Shown: positions 12,300-25,157 of the stretch, piece after piece | Numbering within the stretch: the stretch's first letter is position 1 | How the letters are laid out: each line of letters begins with the position of its first letter | Source of the DNA: Parus major | Taxonomy: Eukaryota > Chordata > Aves > Passeriformes > Paridae | Assembly: GCF_001522545.3 (NCBI RefSeq) | Contig: NC_031779.1 | Location: 854,159-918,158, forward strand | Direction: 5' to 3' | DNA: 64,000 nucleotides | Notes under the pieces: generated by a model | What the model was told of the DNA's origin: nothing | Databases searched by the model: none | Seen by the model: only the letters and a program-made list of their open reading frames with translations | Translations under genes and position numbers: made by a program

Positions 12300-15200
12300 G
12301 GTAACAACATTCCAGCACCACATTTGCCTTCTTCTCAAGGCTGAGGCTTTGGAGTCTCCAGAGCTCCTGAACATTCGTGTCTCATCCACCCTGAAGTGAC
12401 TGATAAAGAAAATGTGACTTTTCTATTTTCAAACTGTCAACCATCCATATATTTCAGTGCTCTGCAGAAGATGGGGGGAAATTCCTGTCTCCAAACCATC
12501 TCCCAGTTTTTAGAGCATGGAGCATTACATCCAGCTCTAGAAAGCCACCCCTCACCTGTGGCTTCACATCCTTCTCGAAGTAACAAGGTTTGGGTCTTTT
12601 TGGCCTGTTGTCTTGGAAACATTGATGTTTCAAATGACACAATACACAAATGATATGTTTTAAGATATAATTTCATTATGTAAAAACATTCACAGAGGAA
12701 ACTACATCCTGAGAACACTGTTGGACAGCGTTTTGCCTAGGTATTGTCAGCATTGTCACCTGCTGACAGCTCTTGTAGCACTCAGAGACTTGCTGAAGCT
12801 GTGACTCGCTGATTTTAGGAGCTGGTGATGACAGGCTGCCATTGCCAGAGCCTGACTGCAGCTCCCACTGCCACACCACTGACTTCAGGTGGAGCAGCTG
12901 TGGACCCTCAGCCTGAGGGCAGGTCTGGAAACAATCCACCAGAGTCCTGGGAGGTTGTCCTGAAGACACAATGCCAACTCCAGGTGCAGCCACAGCCCCT
13001 GCCCAGCACAGAAATGAAGGCACCCACTGGCAAGAGACTCATCCTTTGCAGAGGCATCTTCACCAGCTTCCATCCCCTCCTCCCCAGGCATCAGCCTGAG
13101 ATTTAGGGAGAGGGATGTGGTCTGCTGGACAAGCTTTGGACACTCCCCAGCCCCTGGAGGAAGCCTCTCCAAGTCCCTCCAAAACTCTTTTACTCTTTTT
13201 TTTTTAATATAGTTATTCAACATGGGGCCATAAATGTTTGGAAATGAAGTTTCAACTTCCTACTCCATATTTGGTAGCCCAAAAACAACTCAAAAGAAAA
13301 AAAAAAGAAGCAGCATTCACTGCACACTCTGGGCTTGATATAAGTTTTCCTGCAGTTTGTCACCAACAAAGTGAAAGGCAGGAGAAAGTGTCCCTATCGT
13401 AACACTCCCCATCTGGAACCTCTTAGCAGAGGCACAGAGCCCTGATGTATATTTGACACACAGTTTTTCCTGCTTTTCCCAAGAGAAATATGTGTAATGA
13501 AGAAAAACAAAAACACGTTAGGCAGCAACCAAAACATACCAGTGTAACCCGAGCCTCAGCTTGGCTCCCACCCCTGCTGTCCTTCCTCTAAGACCTCAGC
13601 CACTTTCTGCTTCTAAGGGACAAAAAAATCATCCACACCCTCCCCTCCAACAAACAAAACCCAACCAAATCACAGCTTTGCCATTAAATCAATACAATAA
13701 AACCCACCTCTTTTTTTTTTTCTGCCACATAAAAAAATCTCTTGAGTAAGGAGAAGGTTAAATGTGAATCCACACATCTCCAGCCCTTCCTCGCTTTTCT
13801 GTGGGATTATATAAATAATCTATAACTCTTCTTGATGCAATTCCAAAGTTTCAAGCACCACTGAGCAGCAGCATAAAATTTCTGTGCCTCATGTGCAGCT
13901 TGGATGAGTCGCTTACACCACGGCAGCGCTGCTGGGCTCGTGTTTTCCAGCTTTTGTAATGTTTCAGTAGCCACAGGCAGCTTCAGATGTCTGACTGATC
14001 CATAAAAACACCTTTTCCCTTATTTCCACAGTCCAAATGGTGAAGCAAAAGCTTAAAAATACTTATTAGTAAGTGCTGGGATAGACCACAACACCTGCAG
14101 GAGTCAGACCAAGGCGTAGCACTGAAAAAATTATTACCTCACTGGTCAATGGGAAGCACTGAAAAATAATTGTCTTATCAGGGACCAGAATATTTGATAA
14201 GCACCAGGAAAACCAGTAGCTGGCACTGACTTTTTTTAGGGAACAAAAGAGAAGTGTCAAAAATCAACGTGTTCCTATCAGATATTTGTGTTAGGAGAGG
14301 CTGGCTGTTTCCAGCCGTTAGGTAAAGCAAACCAGGACAATTCAACAGGTACCGCCTGTCACCTTCCCAGGGGAATTCATTTGGGCTTTCCTTGAGGCCA
14401 CCGTGGAGAGGTTTCCTATGAACCAAAGCAGGTTCCTGGGCTGGGGGTAAATCTGACACCATCCATTCCCTGCGAGGAGGAACAGCTGCAAGGCGAGCAC
14501 GGCGCAGCCGGTGCCCCGCGGCACGAGATGGGCACGGTGCTGCAATTCTGTTTGTCATGGGAGAGGTCTCCAGGCAGGGAAGGAGCTTTCATTTCCAAAG
14601 TTACCCTGCCAAAACCACCTATTTAGCTTTGTGCAATGTTCCTCAACACTGCCAAGGCCGGTATTTCTGGGAACAGAGCTCTGGGGTTTAAAAGAAAATC
14701 CAACCAAAAAAGGAAAGCCCTGAATTAATGAAATTAAGGGAAATGTCGTGAGATTTTATACTCCAACTTTCCATATCGCAGAAAATGTTTCAAAACCAAC
14801 ACGGATATTCTTCTGCTGTCCACCTCTTCCTAACCTGGCTCTGCAAAATGCCAAGTGGTTGGGATGGATGCTGGGAGCGTGTTTTCCTTTTCCTTTTTGG
14901 AAAGGGCAGGAGTCAAACCGAGCCCAGGCCTGGTGTGCCAGGGCAGATGTGCTGCCAGCATGCCAAGGATTCAGTGGCCTTGCTGCTCCTTCTGTCTGCA
15001 CCAAGATGAGCAGCAGCTCTTCATCATCCACCTTGGCCAAGCAGGGGAGATCATGAAGTAGGGACTCAAAGCACCTTCCTTCAATTCCATGTTTTCATGT
15101 ATGTATTAATAGATATAGTTGCATATTCCATGGAGGGGTAGGATTTTTAACAACACTTCCAAGTATAAATTTTTACAGCAGCCACACGCATCCAATCTCA

Positions 15201-18200
15201 CTGCAAGACTTCCAGGAGCAAGGAGCTGGCCCAAACCACCCATCTGCATTGATTTGACCCAAAATGGAGCAAACCAGAGGAAGGAACACAGTCCAAATTT
15301 TTACAGCAGCATCCAAGTGCCACTGAAGCTCCATCTGGGATCTCCCCCCACCAGCTGCTGAGATCTTTCCAGATGTGAGGAGGGCAGGGAAGGGAAGTGG
15401 GAAGAAGATGCTGTGTCACTGAGAACATTTTAGAACAAATTAAATCTCCAAAGGCATTTACCAGCATTTAATTTTACCATCTCCTTAATCTTTGTGCATA
15501 GTATTTTGGGAACACCATCTTTCCAAACCTTTCTGCCCTCCAGAAGAACACAGGATAACGTGTATGTGCAATAATGCAAGTACAAATATTCCAAAGCAAG
15601 GTGTATTGGATGAATGTCGGTGACCTGCTGGGCTGAGAGCTGTGCACAAGTGTTTCCCACTACAGCTGCCAGCAGGAGAAACACAGCAGATGCACTTGGG
15701 AAATCCACAGGGGCATTGCTTGCTGGAACAAATGGCAAACCAGGCTTCGTTATCCAATTAATTTCATGCGAATACTCAAGGCTTTGTTAGAGCACAAGCT
15801 CATTAACTTCCCTCTCCTCTGACTTCCTGAAGTGCTGGTTTCCAGTACACAGGTATTATACATCTCATTTCTTTTAACACCTTTTCTGTTTCCTTGCCAC
15901 CACACAGCCTGACAAACCTTCCCTGATTGTTCACTACTCTGATGATACACAGTCCCTCTCCATCATGGTGTAACTAAACAAAACATTTACAACTCCCCTT
16001 GTAGAAATTTGCAGCCTGTACAACAGTAAAATTCAGAACAGCATTTCTTTGTTCAACCTTTGAAGAATCACTACAGTGATTTACTGAACAGTTTAAGCTG
16101 TTTAGTAAACCTTCTAAATATATAGTGAATAAACTAAAATCACAACCTGATGTTGGTATCAAAGTAGCTGTGATAGGACACAGAAAGAGGTGGGAAATTT
16201 TGTAGACAGATGTAGAAGTATCTTTAACCAGCCTGACTGGAATAGCTGGAAAACCCAGCCAGGATTTGAGTACACGTCTTCTGCTAGGCTGAGACAAACT
16301 GCAAAGCCCAAATACAAATTCAGAGTATTTTTTCTCAATTTAGCAAGAGATTCATTGGTTGAATTTAATGGGAGAAAAGGATCCTTAACCAGAGGAGCCC
16401 AGGGATGTGGGGAGGCAGAGGAAAAACAAGCACTCCCTGTGCTGAGCAGCAATACATAATTTATAACCAAAATAAAACCGCATTTCCATCTATTATTTGG
16501 AAGTGAGTGGTGACCTAACACGCAGCAGCACAGCACAATGAGGAGTGGGCCGTTACTAATTACACTTGGTTTGTAAAACTGAACGGAGAACCAGCGTTTA
16601 TTTGCAAGGAAAGGAGCTGTTGGCACTCTGGCACTTGCTCCAGCAGCAAGGCTGGATGCTGGAGCATCCCTCCCTGCAGAGCCAACGGCAGAACAAAGCC
16701 CAGAGGCACAACCCCAGCCCCCAGCCAGGACAAGTATCACCCTTGCATGATGGAACATCTCCAGAGGGTGAATGTCTCGGATCACGATGACTGATCCAAG
16801 ACATAATTTAGTGTTCTCAATAAAAAACCTAAGAACACACCCAAACCCATTGCTTTGATGTCCTGGGTGTCCCTTCATATGGCAGAACAATGAGGTGATG
16901 GTTTACAGGATTTTATAGACAGACCTGCCAATGAAAAACAGGCTGGAGGGAGACTTAGAGCCAGATCTCACATTTTCCAGCACCTATTATCCATTTCCAA
17001 AACCTTTACTCCTTACATATAGTCACTGCTGAGAGGCAGCAGCCTCATCATCCACCACCCAGTTCTCAAGATGATGAAAACAACAAACACAAGATCACTC
17101 AACTGGTCAAAATATTTCCACAAATATCTCCTAGAGGGATAAGATTTTATGGGTGTAGAGCTGAAAGATCCCTCCCTTAAATAACAATGTACACATCATC
17201 CTGAAAGGGGGAATAAAGCAAGGAGCTCAACCACCCTTGTTGCAGTAGGATTATGTGAATTTATTGTTATTTCAACCTTCTTTATTATTATTTCTTTCCT
17301 TTTTTGCATTAAAAAAATGCATGAGATGTAGCAGGAATCACTGGACTGCATCTGTTTATCCCGGCTGGGGAAGATGGGGATGCTGCTCCTGTTGACTCAC
17401 TCAAAGCAGCATTATAAACCCCAACAAAAACACCATCAGTGCTAACTAAGGAGGGATTTGTTTGCATCTTTCAAGAGAATATTAAATGCATTTCTTTATT
17501 GACCTTAATCAGCACGTAAAATACTACATTAAAAAATGAAACTCGTGTGGAAACAGCATTTCTTCTCTAAATAGATCTGCCTGCAGTTCAGGAGGAGGGT
17601 GGAAAAGGAAACTAAAACACTGAGAGAAGGGAAAACCACAGAAAGAAACCTTTCTTTCTCTTGCTGAGCCTCATCCTCTTGTTTATAACTCCAAAGGAGA
17701 ACAGCAGCACGATTGTCCTACCTCGTGCTGGCTGGATTTCAGCAGGAAGGCTTCGCTCACCCGGTCTCCGGCATCCGATAGCGAGGCCTTTCCCCAGCCA
17801 TCTCTCTTTTTTACTGCTCCTTCCTCCCCGTCTCCCCCCTGGGATGGCATCCAGGACAGGGGAGCTACTGATAATTCACTGGCTGCCCATGCTAAAGTCA
17901 CTACAATAATTAAAACCCAAGTGGGGAATGAAACAAGGCATGGCAAAATAATCCTACCAGTATCAGGGGTTGGACACAAAAAAAAAGGGGCAAGGGGGAG
18001 GAGAGAATTGGTGCTAAGGAGCTCTAAAATCCAAATTTGATGATAAATTATGCTGAGAATCAACATCACCTTCAGAGATTCCCACCTGTAGTCTGCTGTT
18101 GCCTGGGACATTTGGCACAAATAAATGGGGAACACTATTCCCAACTGTATCAAGACCCTGATCCAGCCTACAAACATTATGGTTTGGGGTTGCTGCTGCA

Positions 18201-18370
18201 TTTGCAATCCTTCCACTGCCACTTCAGAAAATAAATGCATCAAAGATAAGTCATGTGAGAGATAGAAAGAGGGAGGAAAATATCCACATTGAATTATCCA
18301 CACATTTAAGTCCTGACTCACTGAACTGTCCATCTTCTGCATCCCCTTAACCCCATGTCTGGCACCAATA
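12300..18370. other. Unique intron 2 sequence, no gene seen
   Basis: There is no CR1 here and no splice-flanked coding segment. Two unusually long open frames lie on the minus strand nearby (16159-16890 here and 17683-18570 at the right edge). They have no recognisable domains and are discussed as findings. A stretch at about 12735-13130 is richer in G and C than its surroundings and could be an old repeat I do not recognise. A small CpG cluster sits at 14474-14537. Confidence 0.5.
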
Positions 18371-18373
18371 TTT

Positions 18374-18390
18374 GTAAGTAAGTAAGTAAG
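18374..18390. repeat. (GTAA)4 microsatellite
   Basis: Four perfect GTAA units plus one extra G form a short tetranucleotide microsatellite in the middle of intron 2. It is too short to be notable and is likely to vary in length between individuals. Confidence 0.9.
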
Positions 18391-20101
18391 ATGCACAAAA
18401 TTAAAAACAAAATTAAACTGAGTTGATTCCATGGCAAGGAATGGGAGAAAAAAAATAAAAGACCATGATTTTTCCTGAAAACACTCTGAGAAATTGCAGG
18501 TGCCCTGCTCCAACTGCTTCCTTGTCCAGAGAAATTTGGCTTGTAACAAACTGAAGTGTGGATCTGGCAATCAGTGGTGAAGTTGAATTAACTGTGGTTT
18601 GAATCGAGTCAAATAAATGAAAGTCATACCAACCCTGCCCATTCCATGGTTCTATTAAATGCAGTGACTTTTCTCAAAGCAAGAAACTTAATAGTAAGCC
18701 CAAACCTATTTTCTATTTTGAATTTCCAGTTGAAAGCTTGAAATTTAATTAAAGTCTTTGGAAAAATTAGTGGTTAAGATCTTATGACACGATAACCATA
18801 AAGCAATTTAAAAACTACAACCATTAAATCGAAATACAGACTTATGGCTCCTTCAGTATTTGCTCTCACAGATCCTCATGCCTTAATCCAGGAGGTGAGA
18901 CATCCTACTTATTCAAAAAGCTTCTCCCAGCTCCATTTCTCTTGCTGAACAGACACCATTAACATGGAGAAACAGAAATATCTTGCTTACTCATAATTCT
19001 ACCTTAATGAAGCTTTCCCAGCACCAAAAACCCACTGAGGGGAGACAATCTAACAACCCACAAGAGTTCTGCAACCTAGATGGAACAAAAAGCCTGCCTA
19101 TTCCTCAAGAACTCCCCACCCAATGGGGTCAGTCTGCATGGAGCAGGACAAATGCTCCATTTGCTGAGAGCTCATGGATGTCTTTAAAAGCCCAGCAATC
19201 AATAAAGTGCAGTTAAAAAACTAAGGGGGGATCTAGGGGGGATTTAATGTGATGGAGATCAAGCAGATGCTGACCCATGCTGGTCTAAACTTGAAAATGG
19301 ACCTCAATGACAACCTTATTCTGATTTAGAGGGACAGATAGTAAGAAATTAATGCATTTTTACTTAATATTTCTGTATCTCATATATATATTATACCTAT
19401 ATTTTTGTATCTCATATATCATATTTTTATAAATACATCTTGCACACTTATTGTATATCTACTTTTTTTCAATATATCGAATATTTGACAGTTTAGGGAA
19501 TGCACTTTTGTTGTAGGCTAAGGTGATGCAGGTGTTGCCATATCCTTAACCCCAGAGCAACCATGGCCAGTCCCACTGAACCAAGGCTGCTCCCATCAGT
19601 GAAACCCCCTCTGTGCCCCAGTGCCCTGCTGCCTCGTCACCTGGGGGATGCACCAAAAACCAGAGTCATCTCAACTCACATTAGTTCTCATCAAGCTCTT
19701 CCAAAGAAAAACATGGCACTTGGCCCTTGTTAATCGCATTGTCCGCTGGATGATGCATGAACTCAAACATCCAAGTGAGCGTCCACTCTGTCGATAAACC
19801 CTGCTGATAAATCTAATTAACGCCAGCTGAAAACCAGGCAAACATCAATACTGTCTTTTTTATTTTTTTAAAGCATTATGTTTTCCCCCAGTTTCATTGA
19901 AATTATTTGGCTTTCCTGCAGCAGATGAAAACCAGATGTTGCAGAGCGGGAAGGGCTGCACGAGCCAGCACGAAAACCCAGGACGGCAACGGGCAGGTCG
20001 CACCCATTCATTACCCACATATTTCCCTTGTGCCAGGAGGTTATTTCTATTGCATCTCTGTGATTACAAATATTATAATTGTGATGTAACTCTAGAAAGC
20101 C

Positions 20102-20168
20102 CCGGGTCGTCCCTCGCAGCCCAGGGCCGCACGCGAGCCGAAAGGCGCCGGCAGTTTCTTTGTGCTGC
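20102..20168. promoter_or_regulatory. Compact CpG cluster in intron 2
   Basis: About ten CpG dinucleotides fall within 67 bp, from CCCGGGTCGTCC to GTGCTGCGTAAG, inside an intron where CpG is otherwise rare. No splice-flanked exon is evident. This is a candidate enhancer or a formerly unmethylated site, judged from composition alone. Confidence 0.3.
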
Positions 20169-21210
20169 GTAAGCACTTTGGAAAGCCTCACTCCCATCTC
20201 CAAGCCCTAATGCCAATATTATGCTTTGTAATCCCTCCTGGAGCAGCCTGAGCCCAGCTTTAATCCAGGCTTAACAGCTCTTGGATGCCCGCTTGTTACA
20301 TTGAGAATATTCAAGAAGTCAAGTGTGCATGGACACGAGGCAATTTAGGAAATTTCACTGTGCAAAATTGAAGGTGCATCCCCATTCCCCTGATTTGCAG
20401 CACAAGTGGAGGAGCAGGAGTTGGGTTATTTATAATTTTTAGCAGCTACACGATGCAAAAATGGGGAGCAGTGGTGGATTACGGTGAATTTAGAGTGACT
20501 GGCTATAAGCACTGGCAATGGAAATGGCAGGTGACCCTGTGCTGAATTTTTAGATGTACCTCCCAAGGCAGAAAGGACTTTGAAAGTCTTCCTCTCTCCA
20601 CAATATCATATTTTAACCATTTAATTTTAATCTAACATATCTAGCAATAAAATATGCTGATCTAAAGCAAACATCCGGTGGCAATCTGAACAGGATGTGG
20701 GAGCAGATCTTTCTGTGCTTCGATTTGCAGGAAAAAAAAAGAGAAAAAAGGGAAAATAAGCCTTATGCTGGATTTGCTGCACAAAAATCACCACCCAGCA
20801 ACACTGACAGCACTGCTGGAAATCACACATCATCAGCACCCCAGTGTTGAGCAGCTGCTATTCCAATGTATCCATAGAAATTCCTTTAAAACTGGTTTAA
20901 TTCATATGAATTTCACCTCCCAGTGACATAGCCATGTACTGGAGCAGCATCTGCACTCGTACCAAACGTGCAACAAACACACCTCACCTTTCATTAACAG
21001 ATGCAATAATTAATATATTGGACAAATTTCCACTGCTAAATACTCTCCAAAATATTTTAACTGTCCACCACAGCTGTGCTTTTCCATAGCATAAAGGGTT
21101 TACTTGTGTTGTAGCTTGAGAATAAAGTTAAAATAAAGCTTTTAACATTCACATTAAGCCACAACCCAGAAAATGCAGTGGGGTTTTACCTGAGTAATTG
21201 CTTGAGGATT

Positions 21211-22046
21211 CTATATGACACCTGAGATGTTATATAATTATTATAATTATAATATGTAATTATGAACACCTATGACACCAGCAATGTAGATCTGTCTTTG
21301 TATATATGTATATAGATATATTGCTATTACATAGATTATTACAGGACATATTAATATATATATATAAATTTGGACTACTTTGAGTCACCTGCAATGTAGA
21401 TTTTTCTTTGTGTACATATATTATTACACTATTATTACATTATCTATATTAATATAACAAATACTATTACAGATGTTATTTTGAACTTCTCTCACACCTG
21501 CAATGCCCATTGAGGTGTGTGCATATATGTAATTAAATTATTATTACATATATTATTATGGCATATATTATAATATATATATTATTTTGGACTTGTATGT
21601 GACACCTGCAATGCAGATTTGTGTAATTATTAATCGCACAAATTAATTATATAAAAGTGAGATATATATATATAAAATAAAACATATATATTATTTATAT
21701 ATTCTACTATATATTTTATTATATGAAATACATATATATTATATGTAAATATAATATATATGTATATGTATATATTATACAATATATTTCTATTATTCAT
21801 ATAAACACAATATTAATATATTATTAATATGTAATATATTATTAATATATTAATAATTGCTCAGATAGTAATATAATTAATATTACTATACATATGTATT
21901 TATTATACATATATATCAGTATTATAGAAGATACTAACATATTTTAGTATTATTCCTATGGGAGATATTGACATGCATTATCATACAAGTTGTTGTTGTT
22001 GTTTATTTATTGATTTGATTTTGATATGACACCTGCAATGCAGATT
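21211..22046. repeat. Decayed AT-rich minisatellite with period about 109 bp
   Basis: A core close to GACACCTGCAATGCAGAT recurs at 21217, 21274, 21384, 21493, 21601 and 22028. The spacings are 57, 110, 109, 108 and 427 bp, that is about half a unit, three whole units and four units. Between cores lie TA-rich segments (TATATATGTATATA-like runs), many preceded by a TTTTGGACTT-like motif. The part from 21620 to 22020 has lost recognisable cores and is almost pure A+T. It is a tandem array whose spacers have expanded and decayed as TA microsatellites. Confidence 0.75.
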
Positions 22047-22165
22047 GCTTGTGTATGAAGTACCCCAAAACTGCCAAAATCCCATGGCAGGTTTTCCTCT
22101 AGCACTTATTTGGAGAGACTAAAACGAAGTGCTCATTATCATTTTCCCTGGCTAGCACATGCTGG

Positions 22166-22363
22166 CGCTGGCCGTTGCCCACCACGAGCAGCGAGGTTTT
22201 TGCAGGCTGATTGTGTGCATTCATCCACTCCTGATTCACAGCTCCGGTGAAAAGCGCGGAGCAGGGGAAATCGAGCGATCTGGAACGCGACGGACGAAAC
22301 AAAGAGACGACAACGCAACGGCAGAAAACAACTCCCAGGTCGCGTTTGGATTAGATCACTGCG
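22166..22363. promoter_or_regulatory. CpG cluster in intron 2, candidate regulatory element
   Basis: I count 19 CpG dinucleotides in about 200 bp, densest at 22271-22343, just right of the AT-rich minisatellite. The surrounding intron has almost none. The sequence is not especially GC-rich, so this is not a classical island, and it is not a recognised repeat. A short-exon explanation is not supported by paired splice sites. It is a candidate enhancer or a methylation-protected site. Confidence 0.35.
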
Positions 22364-24829
22364 AATCCTGGCTTAAGGAAAGCTCCAGCATGAATTTCCT
22401 GACCAAGGTAAAAAAGCCTGGCTCAAATTTATGACCTGCTGGCAAGGTTACCTCTATCCCAGATGCCTCCAAATACCAGGAACACTCTGGCCCAGAAATG
22501 CAGAGTTCAGCCTAATAATTCAAACACATTCCTCTGAGCATCGCCAGCTCCGCGGCTGTAGCCTTGGAGATAAAGACAAACTCCGATGTTTCCAACTCTG
22601 CATTTTCCAGGGCCTCAAACTAAACCAGAAAAGTGTATTTCCAAAGTTAGCAAAGCTCCCTCTCAATGAAGAAGTGGATATGAGCCTTGTAGAGAAGGCT
22701 TTTTTAAGGAGATGACACCAAATCTTCCCCATGTCCATCAGATGGAAACCACTCTACCTGTATTTGCTGAACAACAAAATATATTGCATTTTCTGCTCTT
22801 CAGTACTATTTTCCAAATCTCCTTAATTAAAGGATAATTCAATTTGTAGATATAAGAAAAAAACCCTCAACTGAACTCCACAATTTCCCACATGAGAGAC
22901 TCAGGACTATTCCTTACACCTACCAGCCTCTATTTAGAATATTTTGAATCCTGAGGAAAGCACTAATTCTTCAAAAAAGCATTTTACATTATAAAATCTT
23001 CTTTGTCTCTTTTTCTTTTGTTTCTTCATTTATTTATTTTCTACTTCTTCTCCAAGCCCATCAGATGCTTTGCTGAAGTTTGGATCTGCTCCACTTTGGA
23101 AAGCACTCAAGCAACAAATATTTGGGAGACAGCTCCCACCCAACTCACCACACCAAAACTTTGCTTCCCAAACCTGTTGTTTCTCAAAAAAACCAAAAAA
23201 TTTTGATTTTCTCGATGATAAAGCAAATTAAGTATAAACATTTTCTCCTTATGTTGGGCTTGAGGATTTTTACCCAGCTGCTTTCACTCTCCTTTGGTAT
23301 CCTTCACAGAGATCCTTGGCCAAGATTTTTCTCCCAATTAAAAACCTTAAGTAAATCTGCCCATTTTGGGACAATCAGTAAATCTTTGGTCTCTACCACA
23401 AAGTCACTGCAGAGGAATTGTGTTCTTTTGTTCTTATTTCCTTTCAAATGAGAATAGTGTGGATCTGGACAACACTGGCAAAAAAAAAAAATTAGATTTT
23501 TTTTTTTAAATTATATTATGGGCAGAAATTGCTCAACTTTTCCTTTTTTCCTTTTTTTAAATATATTCATATATATATATTCCCTAACTATAAATAATGT
23601 TTTTCATAAAGGCCAACAATCCTGATTTGTCTTGTGCTGTGCTAAATTTTTAATTATTTTTAATCTTGATTACTCTTAATTAATATTGTAACATCTTTTC
23701 CTTTATTCAGGCTGTCCTTATGGCTGTTGGTAGTCAAGCTGACCCCAAAAACCCCCACTCAGACTTATTAGATGAAGATTGTGCCAATTTAGGAGATCTC
23801 TGAGCTAGAGTTGTCTGCAAGTGGTGGGACTAGCAGGCAAATCTCATCCTGCCCTGCCTCGTGTCCTCCCAGGGCTGGGATGAGGATGAGCTGAAGCCTT
23901 CGTCTGTTGCAGCCCAGAGATCCTTGTGGGGCAGGAGGAAGATCTTGCTCCCCATGGCTCTTCACTCCAAAACAGGAGGTGTTCCCTTCAGCACGGGAGC
24001 AGGGAGTGATGGTGGGACACCAACCACCCAGGGAGAGAGAGCTTTGTTAACTCGCTGATGCAAAATGGACATAATTTGGTTTTTATATTTTACATGTTAA
24101 AAACAGATTATCTACAAAAGGTCTCCACCGTTTTAAACTCTTCAGATTCTGCCTGTCCTTTCATCTTCCCTATCGCAGCCTCTGCCTGGAGAAGTCCAAA
24201 TCCCCAATCACAGTGACAAAGCCAAATGTTCGACTGTCTGGCACGACGTTTATCCCTCATCCATCTTAATTAAGGGAATAGAAGGGAGCTGCAACCTGCT
24301 GCTGTCGTTAAGGCAGATCCCTTCCGCAAACACGGCAAACAATGATTTTATTTGCCTACCCTGAATTGCTGCCATGAGCTCCTGCGCCACTTGTGCAACG
24401 TGGGATTGGGAGAGGATTGTTCTACCGCCTTCCGCCGAGCTTTAACTTAACCTCTACGTAATATTTAACCTTAAACAGCAAACAAACCCGAGCAGCTCCC
24501 TGCCTCTACCTCCCTGAAGTGCCTTACTTCTTTTAACTGATTCCTCTTGGATTTGTCAAAGCCATTGGGGCAAATCAGGAGGCGCTTGGTTAAACTTCTT
24601 TATATCCTTAAGACGCTGAAACAACAAAATGCAATCCTTGTGTTGTAGAAGAGGTGAACAACAACGCCCATGCCAGCAATTCCTGGGTTAAGGCTTTTTC
24701 AGTGACATGACCCTAAGTGATGACAGTCATCGCTCTCCTCAGTGAATGCACTGACTTCTCTATTGCCACAGGAATCACATGGGGAAAGAGGATGTACACA
24801 CTGCATTGCTGCAGGGCTGTAGTTAGCAC

Positions 24830-25157
24830 AGAATCGTGACATCTTTGAGGTTCAAAGAGACCTCAGAGGTCATCAAATCCAGCCGGTGACCAATCACCAC
24901 CTTGTCAGCCAGACAAGAGCCCTAGTGTGACATCCAGTCATTCCTTCAACGCCTTCAGGAACAGGGACACTGCCTTCCTGAGCAGCCCATTCCAACACCT
25001 AGTCACACCTTCTCTGAAGAAATTCTTCCTAATGTCCAACCTCAACCTCCCTTGAGGCAGCTTAACACAGTGTCCTCTTGTCCTGTCCTTTGTTTCCTGG
25101 GAACACAGCCCAAGCCCCACCAGGCTGCACCCTCCTGTCAGGGAGCTGTGCAGAGTG
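24830..25157 (-). repeat. CR1 LINE fragment, minus orientation (left half of a head-to-head pair)
   Basis: It begins with a tail complement ('cagaatcgtgacatctttga'), continues 'aaagagacctcagaggtcat', 'gaagaaattcttcctaatgt' and 'cttgtcctgtcctttgtttc', and ends at 'tcagggagctgtgcagagtg', all in the order of the CR1 3' region read on the minus strand. Its 5' side meets the plus-strand CR1 that starts at about 25158. Confidence 0.9.

Noticed and set aside
11787..12389. 200-residue minus-strand open frame
   Set aside because: It is antisense to a plus-strand CR1 copy, and the same phrases recur in frames over the other CR1 copies.
12735..13130. GC-richer block with long frames on both strands
   Set aside because: I considered a pseudogene or LTR but recognised no family and no element edges.
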